10,000 nt of DNA. Origin: Glandiceps talaboti (lineage: Eukaryota > Hemichordata > Enteropneusta > Spengelidae). This document shows positions 1-8,220 of this stretch, piece after piece. The stretch lies in assembly GCF_964340395.1 (NCBI RefSeq), contig NC_135571.1, forward strand, positions 6,357,953 through 6,367,952, in the 5' to 3' direction. Position numbers and translations under genes: made by a program. How positions within the stretch are numbered: the first letter of the stretch is position 1; every line of letters begins with the position of its first letter. The notes under the pieces were generated by a model. It did no database searches. It was not told the origin of the DNA and saw only the letters and a list, made by a program, of their open reading frames with translations.

Positions 1-77
1 AAAAATACCAAAACTTTTATCTCTTTTGTTCATCAAATGATACACCATTGCGACATGGGTTTTAGCAGACATAAATA

Positions 78-83
78 TTTATT
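78..83 (-). promoter_or_regulatory. Candidate poly(A) signal of the transporter gene
   Basis: AATAAA reads on the minus strand about 270 nt beyond the TGA and is the first canonical hexamer after the stop. It implies a short 3'UTR of roughly 290-300 nt filling positions 355 to about 60. No other gene is seen in this end of the window. The cleavage site itself cannot be placed from sequence. Confidence 0.5.
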
Positions 84-355
84 AGCCATTTATGTGAAGG
101 AAATCAGCGTTAGCAAATTTTGCCATGTCATCTCTCCACCCCCCATAAATTCTGCTAACTTTCCTATGCAATAGACTTTCAGTGCAAGCATAGACCTTGC
201 CACGTTCCAAAGTCTATGATCTACATTAACTTTCCATGCAGTAGTGGATCAAGCAGGTTCTGTGCAGCACCACCACCTGACAATAATCACTTTACATTCT
301 GCTGTTAAATAAAGCTAAATGTATTTCATTTGTATCGCTATGAAAGGTTTCATGT

Positions 356-486
356 TCAATTCTCTGAATGTTTATTATTTCTCTGTTTCAGTGCAACTAT
401 AACAAATAATATTGCACAAAGAATGTTCAGTATTGCTGCAAAGATAAACGAATAGTCGTAACTTGCAGTGACGTCATACAGCAAAC
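356..486 (-). CDS. Transporter exon 4 (last): helix 12 and short C-terminal tail
   Basis: The acceptor is TTTGTCTTTCAG (AG at 488-487). The first two bases, GT, complete a glycine with the G of exon 3, rebuilding GPPIGG then LLYDVTASYDYSF, the usual SLC16 run from helix 11 to helix 12. The protein ends after helix 12 with a short basic tail (KQRNNKHSEN) and TGA at 358-356. The tail is much shorter than the acidic tails of MCT1-4 and shows no obvious sorting motif. Confidence 0.9.
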
Positions 487-645
487 CTGAAAGACAAAAT
501 TGAAGGATACTTACAATGGATGCTAATTGACTTGAAACAAAATGTCGTCTGCTCAATAAAAAATCTTACTGAAAGTTTGAATTATTCCCTGGTCATGCTA
601 CGTCACAATTATGTGTGTAAACGTCATTCATTCTGCAATATCGAA

Positions 646-725
<80 letters not shown>

Positions 726-2862
726 AAAAATGTACAATTTAAAGCCATGTTACAGACTTTTCATTAATTACGCAATCATATGCAAGTTGTTTTCCCATGC
801 CCAAATATACATAATATTGTTCTATATTAAGCCAGAATGTATTGGTATCAATGATTAAAACTAGTCAGTATCCTAGATATCACAGGTTTAATATATTTTT
901 TAATATAATATAATTGGTTTTTATTTTTTAGTAACTGCCATGGTTGGAATTAAAACACAATTGCAATAAGAAATCACTGGTTTTCTTACCTCCAATAGGT
1001 GGACCAACAGTATAACCAATCCCACAGAAGAAAAAAGCAAAACCGACTCCAACTGCGTAATTTTGAGCGCCAACTATTTCCTTGATCGTTACATACAGTA
1101 CAGGATAGTATATACCCATACAGAGCCCAATGACTGCTGCAGCACATACTAGTAGTTCAAAACTGTTCATCCATGGCACACAAAATACAGATATCCCTTT
1201 TGTTAACATTGCAATAGCCAGAATATATAAAGACGAACAGTAATGTTTGTCAGTAATGAATCCTTGCAGAATCGAAGATATAAGCGATGCTATCCCAATA
1301 ATAGGAACAAGGAAAGCAGACTTCATTTTAGGAATGCCTTTATTGACAGCATCTGGCATGAGTAAGAACAAGATGATACTGAAGCCCATTTCACCGAGGA
1401 TAATGGTAATCATGATGATAATTAGTAGTCTGTATTTCCGGAAAAGCCAACAACCGGAGCACAGGAGGAACGACTCGAGACAATTGCTTCCAACTGATTT
1501 CTGTGATTGCGCATGTGTATCTAAGTCCGTTGATATTTTTTGATCTCGTTCACCATCTCTCGTCATACATTCATAAGTATTTTTGGGAGGTCTCATTAAT
1601 GCGGCACAGACACCCAAATTTGCGTTTACAGCAGAACAGATCAATAGCGTACCTCTCCACCCATAATTGTTAATTATAGCTTGGCAAAGGGGTGAGTAAA
1701 TGGAGTAAGCTAATGCCACTCCTGCACCCGCCATCCCATTCACAAAAGCGAATCTATCATCAAAGTATGGTGTCAGAAGAGCCATACTCGGAACAATACA
1801 CAACCCATGACCAATACCTGGAGGATATAAAGTAGTGCTTGAATTAACCAAAAAATTAATTTCACTTGATAATTGGTGTAAGTGTCGCATGGAACTCTCC
1901 ACCCCCTTCGCTTGACCTTGAACAGAGTCATAAGTGGTAATCCTGGGCTCATACGACAGACCAGATTTAAACTGAATAGATTTTTGTTCCTATACACACT
2001 GTTTGAATGCAAAATTCTGAACAGTAGCTATTATACATAATGTACCTCTTATTTGGAATATGAAACTATATGAAATTTAAAGTTTGCATAACCTAATTAT
2101 CGAAAAATCATTAATTATGCAAATTAGGATTATAATCAACAGGCTTTGAAGGACACAGTCATGCCCTTCTTTACCATCAGTGCATGTACTAAATGATCTG
2201 AAATTTAGAGTTTGCATTTTAAAGATATTGCCTATTTGTCAAAATAACTACTTATGCAAATTACACATCACATCATTAGAACACCTTTAAAATGTATCTT
2301 TAATGCGATATAATGAGTACCTACCTGTAATCAAGCTATCGGTGATGTATAGATGTATCGGGCTGGTAGCAAAGACACACAGTAACAGTCCACATGTCGA
2401 TATCAGTGATCCTGCCAACACGGTGACTCTTGCACCATATTTGTCATATAAATGACCCGCCATTGGAGCTAAAAAAGAAGATGCAAAGCATTACAGGGGA
2501 ACGACACTCCAGACATTATTGTAAATAGTCGTTGGTGTGTGTGTGATATTCTACAGTACAAGTGGAAATATCTCATAAATAAAGTTTTTTTGAAAAAGAA
2601 AGAATATTACATATCATACAAATGTTACATATCATCTTCACTCACAAACTAATTGTAAGATGGCGAAACGAAGTGAGAATATCCATGCTATCGTTGCAGC
2701 GTTTGATTGTAAGGCAGTCATTAGAACAACAATGAACACGCCACCTGTAGTCGCCATGCCAACCGCTATGATTCGTACTACGATGGCACACGCGACAGCA
2801 ACCCATCCCCATCGATAGTGTAATGCACGCTGCTCGGCAGAGTCGACTGCAAGGGAACTCAT
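356..2862 (-). CDS. SLC16-family (monocarboxylate transporter-like) membrane transporter, four coding exons
   Basis: I assembled this from four exons (2862-2646, 2468-2325, 1817-990, 486-356). The joined length is 1320 nt, giving 439 residues plus TGA, within the usual SLC16 length. SLC16 proteins are 12-helix major-facilitator carriers, mostly of the plasma membrane, that move monocarboxylates, amino acids, thyroid hormone or creatine. Family marks seen: WGW at residues 18-20 opening helix 1; SPMAGHLYDKYGAR after helix 2; the second signature (YFDDR, then NG and AGAG) at 138-153; YGWRG at 172-176; MRPP at 195-198 before a hydrophilic loop of about 50 residues; GPPIGG, then YD, at the last junction. 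All three introns (177, 507 and 503 nt) are phase 1 with GT-AG ends. The first signature is changed: HYR replaces the usual DGG at 15-17. The fold is secure; the substrate is not. Distant SLC16-like MFS groups are the main alternative. Confidence 0.93.
650..723. repeat. (GA)n microsatellite, 37 uninterrupted copies, in transporter intron 3
   Basis: This is a perfect 74-nt GA run inside the 503-nt intron between exons 3 and 4. On the transcribed strand it reads (TC)n, a long pyrimidine tract about 160 nt before the exon 4 acceptor. The lack of interruptions suggests a length-variable locus. Confidence 0.98.
990..1817 (-). CDS. Transporter exon 3, 828 nt: helices 4-11 and central loop
   Basis: The acceptor is TATATCCTCCAG (AG at 1819-1818) and the donor is GGAG|GTAAGA (GT at 989-988). 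The exon supplies residues 122-396 plus split glycines at each end. The open frame continues past both splice sites (up to 1902 and down to 928), but those tails have no family resemblance and are intronic. It contains the second SLC16 signature, YGWRG, the MRPP end of helix 6, a polar loop (residues 199-247) rich in D, K, Q and S, and the KSAFL start of helix 8 at 286-290. Confidence 0.92.
2071..2126. repeat. Short interspersed repeat, copy A, in transporter intron 2
   Basis: It begins TGAAATTTAAAGTTTGCAT and ends TTATGCAAATTA. TTTGCATAA and TTATGCAAA form a perfect 9-nt inverted pair, so the unit can fold as a hairpin. It contains the octamer ATGCAAAT at 2117-2124. A diverged second copy lies 128 nt downstream. 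Confidence 0.65.
2199..2263. repeat. Short interspersed repeat, copy B, in transporter intron 2
   Basis: It opens with the same 19 nt as copy A apart from one base (TGAAATTTAGAGTTTGCAT) and closes with TTATGCAAATTA. The middle is about 9 nt longer and diverged. The octamer ATGCAAAT is at 2254-2261. The pair may be two members of a small palindromic repeat family or a local duplication. Confidence 0.65.
2325..2468 (-). CDS. Transporter exon 2, 144 nt: loop after helix 2 and helix 3
   Basis: This short exon is easy to miss because it has no start codon of its own. The acceptor is a T-rich tract ending TTTTTTAG (AG at 2470-2469) and the donor is G|GTAGGT (GT at 2324-2323). Joining T from exon 1 with CT makes Ser73, followed by PMAGHLYDKYGARVTVL and helix 3, ending HLYITDSLIT. 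The DKYGAR-type loop between helices 2 and 3 is a standard major-facilitator motif. As I recall, a 144-nt exon at this place recurs in animal SLC16 genes, which would support the model; I could not check this here. Confidence 0.9.
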
Positions 2863-2866
2863 CTTC
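2646..2866 (-). CDS. Transporter exon 1 (first coding exon): start codon, helices 1-2
   Basis: The exon opens at 2866 after a TTTCAG acceptor (AG at 2868-2867). The chosen ATG is at 2862-2860, with A at -3, and begins MSSLAVDSAEQ. A longer in-frame reading back to an ATG at 2922 runs through the acceptor and is probably intron or unspliced leader. The exon codes for residues 1-72 plus the first base of residue 73, and ends at 2646 before a consensus donor, GTGAGT. The acceptor so close to the ATG means at least one upstream exon exists. It is probably 5'UTR, but because the frame is open just upstream, an unseen coding exon cannot be excluded. Confidence 0.88.
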
Positions 2867-3112
2867 CTGAAATTACATAACAAGATAAAAATTACGTGCA
2901 ACCCATAACACCACCCAATCAAGCGGATTTACAATCTCCTCAATTCCTTTGGTGTTCGACTGTAAAATTTGTGTAGAAGCTGCTATCCATGGCTTTAAAT
3001 CTCAAAATCTCTCCACTCGTCTAGCTCGATGAGAAATCATGAACCAAAAGTTGTTCATGCAAGAACTCTAGAGAAATTGAAAGCTTATATTAAAAATATA
3101 AAATATTTACCA

Positions 3113-3136
3113 CTCGAATGGCAATACGCATGCGTA
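3113..3136 (-). promoter_or_regulatory. Candidate 5'UTR exon end and palindromic promoter element of the transporter
   Basis: On the minus strand, GAGTG|GTAAAT gives a possible donor at 3112-3111, which would leave a 246-nt leader intron before exon 1. Immediately upstream is the perfect 12-nt palindrome TACGCATGCGTA (3125-3136), containing CGCATGCG, the core of the NRF1 binding site often found at animal promoters. Other donor-like strings on this strand (GTAAGA at 3438, GTAAGC near 5254) compete, so the true 5' end is unsettled. Confidence 0.25.
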
Positions 3137-3182
3137 CACCATGCAAACATCGCAATTATGTACAACAGAAATAGGATAGTAG

Positions 3183-3196
3183 CATCGTGTACGATG
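3183..3196. repeat. Short inverted repeat CATCGT-gt-ACGATG
   Basis: Six-base arms pair perfectly around a 2-nt spacer. It lies 47 nt from the palindrome at 3125-3136, in the likely promoter side of the transporter gene. It may be a factor-binding site; no specific factor is recognised. Confidence 0.35.
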
Positions 3197-3681
3197 TGAG
3201 GTTACCAACAACCAAATATAACATTTCCCCCAATATAAAAATTGTCAAATGTACGTTTAACGAATACCTATATATTTTATATGAACATAAAAATACATGT
3301 AAGCACATGAGTAGACATGATGAATGGTAATACAAAAATAACCAATGAAAACATGAAATTTACGAATACCAATGAGATTTTATGTATGAACATGTGTTTT
3401 ATTAAATACTGCAATACATTGCCTACCATGCTTCTTACCATAAGGTTGATAAAAGTGTTATTGGACTTTTATTCATTGGGCCACCGACCCCCATCTTACA
3501 ATATGCAAATACAGAAAACAATCGCAAGAGAAGTCAAAGGTCAGGTTTCAGACCACCAGCTTGTGAAACATCGTTCCAAAAGATTGGTACAACACCTTAA
3601 ATGCAGACTGAATTTTCTAACTAGAAGTATACAGATGTTAATTTTTTGTAACCAGAGTACAGCTACAACTACTGGAGCAAT

Positions 3682-3885
3682 ATGAGTGTCTGTCTTGGCC
3701 AATACAGGCTGAAAATGGGACTTTTTGGTGACCATTTGATCAAAGCCAGGAATTGTCAAGACATGCAGGTAAGAACGTTTTTGTTATGCAGTGTTATGAA
3801 ATCAAGCCTTGGTTTCCGTATGTGTTTTTTTTTTGCATTACTACATGTATTTGTAGGCAACATTGAAGCCAACCCGCGTCCATAA
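3682..3885 (+). pseudogene. Short frame ending in a decayed 2A-like motif; possible retroelement relic
   Basis: This 67-codon plus-strand frame ends with a hydrophobic stretch (MCFFFALLHVFVG) followed by NIEANPRP and a stop. Peptides of the 2A type end D-V/I-E-x-N-P-G-P after a leucine-rich stretch and occur near the start of proteins from CR1-like non-LTR elements and some NLR genes of marine invertebrates. Here six of the eight motif positions match, but D is N and the essential G is R, so it would not act as 2A. No endonuclease or reverse transcriptase remains are visible nearby. A chance match is quite possible. The same bases also look like an 88-nt intron (GTAAGA at 3769, TTTGTAG at 3856). 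Confidence 0.2.
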
Positions 3886-4695
3886 ACCATGACACGTACG
3901 GCACTGTTCAAAATCACAGTCAGCTGATTGCTAACTCACGCGACAAGAGTGTGAAAGAGCGTTCACAGGGATAGGTGTGTGGCGAACACCTTGTGTGTGC
4001 TCTTTGAAATAACATATTAACAGCTGGTCTATCACTCAACATGACATTTACTGAAGATAAGTCGTCAAAACAACAATGAAAATCTTCGCGTAACTCTATG
4101 ATCCTGCCACAGCCATTATCTTATACGTGGATATGACTATTCCGAGTCTTTTGTGAATGAATGAATGTAGCCAGGTGTACAGAGTCAAACAGATCGAATA
4201 TCTATCGATAACCAATCGTAGAAAAACTAAGGGTTCGCCCTTTGACCTGTATCTGATTTGGGGTAAAACCACACTAGATGTAACTGGAGTATAATTTTTT
4301 TTCGATCAGAAAACCAACAATATGATCAGGCAAAATTAAAAAAAAAATTGTTTATTTCCGATAACATTACTTTAGGAAAACAGGGTATGTAGTTTGGAAT
4401 TTAATTTTAATTTACTTCGACACCGAGATAAGATACTCATCGGTCACGATATTTCCGTGGGAATTTGATGAGGTGTAAAAGAAGTATTACTAAATGGAGG
4501 CAATTATAGTTAGTAGACGAACACGTTATGAAGCGGGTACAGTTGTAGTCTAAAAAGACATTGTTTCTCTGGAATACCATTTTTTTTAAATAAAAAAGTG
4601 ACTATAGTTGATCAGACAAAGGCATGAAGGTGTACACGGCAATTGAAGTAATCGTTATCATTTTACCTTTTTGCATGCAATAAAATATTTAGGAT

Positions 4696-4709
4696 GGGGG
4701 GGGGGGGGG
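4696..4709 (+). repeat. Poly-G tract, 14 nt
   Basis: Fourteen consecutive G in an AT-rich neighbourhood, preceded by GGAT. It is likely length-variable and prone to sequencing error. Confidence 0.95.
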
Positions 4710-6191
4710 TAAACTAGTGTCGGTCGGGTTATCAGTAATTCCCTTTTTTTTAATTGGCCTTACTGAAAATGATAAAATTCCAATAAATTGTTGTACATAT
4801 TATTACTTGGTCGACATTATCCATAATTAGTACAATGACGTTATAAACGTGATCGCCGATTTTTGGGTGCGGACCCAGAAATCTATTTGAATGAATTTAT
4901 TGCACCATATACAGCTGCACGAATACATTTACCAATATGTTATTCAGTACTATACAGGATGTATAATATTACGAGTAAGTCATTACATATCTAAGAAAAA
5001 TAGTTTCAAAAAAATATTCCAGTTTCTGCTAGTGTGCTTTAATTTATTGAAGAGAAAAACATGTCTAGCAGAACTATCGACCTATTTGGTCTTTGAACAA
5101 AGCATATAGCCATATATCGTGCCCATGGTTCCAGTGATCAAATGCAATGATGAGTTTGATAACGTAGCCTCGATCAATTTAATATCTGCCAGGTTTTTTG
5201 TCAATCACTATTTTTTATGACAAAATATTTGTTTAGATGTGTATTCTGCTTACCTTTACATTCCGTCAGGTGTATACCATTCCATAGCGTGAAGTTCAAT
5301 CAATATGATTGTGTATGTTTTTAAACTGGTGTGGTGTAAATCGAGTGCTAACACTGGGTAAAAATAGTGTCTTGTCCCATGTAAAGTGATCGTCTGATTC
5401 GCCCATCCTGCCTCATTAGCATAACAATATAATGGTCGGTGTAAATAGCGTGTCCGAACATAAATTCAATTGTTTATTGACTTGCTCATCAATATTGCAA
5501 TGACAATGATTATGCATCACAAAGGAAAATAGTGATGGATGAAAAATATAATTTAGTGGAGAATGAACTGCTAGAAGGTATCTGCTATTCATGAGCAGAA
5601 TGTGAAATATGTACCTGTTTTAATTTATTTGTACACACTGAGATTACAAACTTGCTGAACGTTTTTGCGTGTAAAATAATTGTACGAGTTTGAAAACAAC
5701 AGGTTTTTTCCCCCAATAGTATGGCTTAATGGACATGTAATTCTGTGTATAATGGACCGGACATATAAGTATAAAATGAAACATCAGTTCCTCATATGCG
5801 GCCGTATACTGTGAAATACTTCATTTTTATTTAGAATTTATCTTTACTGTTTTTGCTGGACAGGTGTGGTTTTCCGCTAAAACAAAAGCCCCTGTATAGA
5901 CTTTTTCCCCACAGATAGCCATGTATACTTTCCTAAATCAGTGAAATTAAGTCGAAGTAAAACAGCCAGTTTCCCTTGTCAGTCAATATTAAATCCCTTG
6001 AAATATAGCAGTAACATATAATTCACTATGTACATGGTAACTTATCTCAGCTCTTTTCAACGCACATGGTGTGGCGCTGTCTGGAGCTGGTAACAGAAAG
6101 AAAATATGAACTTGCCGCTGAGGGCAGCATTTACATTTCAAGCTTACTATACCAGGCCGGGTGACCGGTGACGGTATTGATAGATTATTAA

Positions 6192-6207
6192 ATACGGAAA
6201 TTATCAC
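6192..6207. repeat. 16-nt exact repeat, copy 1
   Basis: ATACGGAAATTATCAC occurs here and again at 6800-6815 in the same orientation. Flanks differ beyond the core. It may mark a diverged short repeat family in the 3' flank of the sulfotransferase. Confidence 0.5.
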
Positions 6208-6344
6208 TAATCACTTCTTCCCTGTCTTGTAAGAAAAATGTGTACCAAGTTTCATTTAAGTAACAAGTGTATACTAATAGTAAAGTGACTCAATATTCCA
6301 TTACATAATTTTGGATGCACCCAATTGCAAATTAATCATTTTTC

Positions 6345-6637
6345 TTTATTGTGTCCGTTTAGGCCTAATAAAAAAGAAATCGTGTGGTTCCGATTACGCT
6401 CAATTTTAGAACATGTGGGGTAAGTAGATTTTTTATTTGATTTGATTTGATTTTTTCAAGTGTCTAGTTCAGGTAGTTATGTTTTATGTTGTTTTCCATA
6501 TGGTCTCTATGTTATTGGTTTCTTCCTATCAGATGCACAGCCATTACAGATTGGAAGAATAGTTTTATACCGTAAGTTGATGTCAGTTTCTGCATCCACT
6601 ATTTCTGGCAAGACTTCACAATTTTCGCGATTTTATT
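6345..6637 (-). promoter_or_regulatory. Cluster of candidate poly(A) signals for the sulfotransferase
   Basis: Minus-strand AATAAA occurs at 6637-6632, 6437-6432 and 6350-6345, about 360, 560 and 650 nt beyond the TGA at 6998-6996. Any of them could end the transcript and which is used cannot be told. The plus-strand frame across 6460-6702 lies opposite this 3'UTR and has no family resemblance. Confidence 0.4.
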
Positions 6638-6799
6638 ATTTTTTTCTCGAATATGTAAAACTATTTTTTAAGGTCAGTGAAAAATTAGGTGGGGTCGGGT
6701 AACCGGAACCAAACAGTTTTTTTTAGACCTTAGAAATACGTTTTCCGTAAATTACAGTCATAACTTTTTTCCTAAATCTTTTGTGTGGAGTCAGAATTC

Positions 6800-6960
6800 A
6801 TACGGAAATTATCACCCTGTGCTTTCACATGCTGGTGAATCCTGTTTCAAAATATCTCCAGAGGGCGATGTTTATACAGAAAGGCTCACAACTTGAAATA
6901 TCACCAATCCATGAAAAGTTTGAGTTAATATTTTCTAGAGATCCAAATTCACCCTGTGAA
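6800..6960. repeat. Repeat-like segment bounded by a short direct repeat, in sulfotransferase 3'UTR
   Basis: The segment opens with the second copy of the 16-nt repeat (6800-6815), which runs into AATTATCACCCTGTG (6807-6821). A close variant, AATTCACCCTGTG, recurs at 6946-6958, and both are followed by CTTTCAC. In between, GAGGGCGATGTTTA (6861-6874) is the reverse complement, with one mismatch, of a 14-mer at 8224-8237. It looks like a degraded small non-autonomous element, but no clear target-site duplication is visible. Confidence 0.35.
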
Positions 6961-6995
6961 GCTTTCACTTTGAAAAAAGTATCCACGAGTTTTTT

Positions 6996-8171
6996 TCAAA
7001 ATGTATGAAATGTAATATTTCTCATCTCCTCTTCAGATTTGATTATTTTGTATCCCATTAAATCCATAAGTTCACCGCAGGTTGTCTGTACTTGCAGAAT
7101 GTCCAAAAAGAGAAGTTTAGATCTCCATGACTGCGCAGCCTCAGTTGAGTTTCTTCTCGTGTCCATATTATTACGAGGCAGATGCTCGGACTGTGTATTT
7201 TCCCTAATCCAAGTCGATACCTCAGTTGGTATCGGAATTTTTAAGAAATTGTAAATACTTTCTGCTTGTCCGAATGGGTCTATCGCTAGGTCCTCATACC
7301 TTACGATTTTATACCTGTCTTCTAACCAAGACGGCAAATCCTTGGCGTATTTTACCATTTGTGCGGCATTTATACAATATTGCCTTAATCTGGGGAACAT
7401 TCCAGTTTCATATATTGTTCTTTTGTTATTCAACGTTGCTGCCTTGCTTGTTAAAAACTTCATGGAACTTGCAACTCCTCGTGGATCCCGTATAAGATGT
7501 AACACTTTTAGGTTTATTTCGTCTTTCACCACCAGCGGCTCAAGTACATCAAGTCTATGCAGGCGAATAGTTTTTAAAGCAATATGGCGACGACGTTCAC
7601 ATGCTTGTGTCACATCCGGGATCTGGAGTCCACGACAGCCTGAGCCGATTGGACAAAGTGTTGCTATGACGTCACTCTGACTTCTCGAAAATGACCACAT
7701 TTTAATATGGCGTACAAAATAATAGGGAAAATTGCAAGTGTACAGATGCCATAAAAGTTCCATGTTTACCCGATTTCTAACAGTCTCTGAGACTTCTTGT
7801 CCACTGAACATTTCCTGAACAACTCTAAGTGGTTCAAATAGGTAAAATATGTCCTTATTTTTGTTCAATAGCTGACCCGTGAAAGTTGAACCGGTTCTAT
7901 AATCGGCCACTAAAAGAATACCAACTCTCTCGTCAAATGTTTGTTTGGGCATTATTTCCTCAAGTTCTATAACACTAAATGGTACAGGTACTTTTGAAGT
8001 TGGTGTCGCTGTAGTTGTCATGTTAACAATGTTATCCTCATATTCATCAATATGCAAGTGAAATTGTTTGACCTGCACATATTTTTCTTCGTAAAAAACT
8101 GAAAAATAAGCAGTGCACAGTAAGCTTGCTATTACCGTGATGGCGAACAGTATCCGAATTGTTTTCACCAT
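6996..8171 (-). CDS. Carbohydrate 6-O-sulfotransferase (CHST1/3-type Gal/GalNAc/GlcNAc family), single coding exon
   Basis: This 391-residue type II membrane protein should act in the Golgi, moving sulfate from PAPS to the 6-hydroxyl of galactose, GalNAc or GlcNAc in glycans such as keratan or chondroitin sulfate. Seen in order: a short basic N-terminus and membrane anchor (about 5-27); a stem with a TTTATPT stretch (52-58); the 5'-phosphosulfate loop YRTGSTFTG (91-99); FYLFEPL (109-115); the 3'-phosphate site, LHLIRDPRGVASSM (224-237); RYEDLA (291-296); and the C-terminal AAQSWR (345-350) with MGY (372-374). N-glycosylation sequons lie at 50, 341 and 386. Length is normal and no motif is broken, so the enzyme is probably active. 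The start sits in an ideal context (ACCATGG) 17 nt after a splice acceptor, and a coding region in one exon is common in this family. The exact acceptor sugar cannot be assigned. Confidence 0.96.
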   Translation of the reverse strand: MVKTIRILFAITVIASLLCTAYFSVFYEEKYVQVKQFHLHIDEYEDNIVNMTTTATPTSKVPVPFSVIELEEIMPKQTFDERVGILLVADYRTGSTFTGQLLNKNKDIFYLFEPLRVVQEMFSGQEVSETVRNRVNMELLWHLYTCNFPYYFVRHIKMWSFSRSQSDVIATLCPIGSGCRGLQIPDVTQACERRRHIALKTIRLHRLDVLEPLVVKDEINLKVLHLIRDPRGVASSMKFLTSKAATLNNKRTIYETGMFPRLRQYCINAAQMVKYAKDLPSWLEDRYKIVRYEDLAIDPFGQAESIYNFLKIPIPTEVSTWIRENTQSEHLPRNNMDTRRNSTEAAQSWRSKLLFLDILQVQTTCGELMDLMGYKIIKSEEEMRNITFHTF

Positions 8172-8220
8172 GGTAGCACCTCAGTGTCCTGCAAAACAAA
8201 TCGAGATGTTATTAAGGTAT

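Larger units (their letters stand above)
3887..6344. other. Intergenic stretch with no recognised gene
   Basis: This is AT-rich sequence between the transporter and the sulfotransferase. Frames here are short (72 codons or fewer), rich in I, L, Y and F as expected of AT-rich chance frames, and match nothing I recognise. It contains a poly-G tract, T-rich runs and a three-copy GAAT run near 4155. The transporter promoter may lie in this stretch or just left of it. Confidence 0.6.

Noticed and set aside
928-989. C-terminal extension of transporter exon 3 in the same frame
   Set aside because: It lies past a consensus donor; splicing to exon 4 restores family sequence, while the extension matches nothing.
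1247-1543. Plus-strand frame of 98 codons
   Set aside because: It is antisense to transporter exon 3, which has clear family motifs.
1818-1902. Met-initiated N-terminus (MESSMRHLHQ) before transporter exon 3
   Set aside because: It lies upstream of a good acceptor, and exons 1-2 supply the expected first helices in frame.
2863-2922. Longer start for transporter exon 1 (MIGWCYGLHV)
   Set aside because: It reads through a TTTCAG acceptor and lacks family similarity; the ATG at 2862 is better placed.
4891-5109. Plus frame of 72 codons in the intergenic stretch
   Set aside because: Composition is that of an AT-rich chance frame, with no domain, splice context or repeat signature.
6533-6571. 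Plus-strand 39-nt segment with strong acceptor (CCTATCAG) and donor (GTAAGT)
   Set aside because: It lies opposite the sulfotransferase 3'UTR, has no recognisable coding content and no partner exon in view; chance splice-like signals are common in AT-rich DNA.
7039-7680. Three plus-strand frames of 71-112 codons
   Set aside because: They are shadows of the sulfotransferase coding exon.
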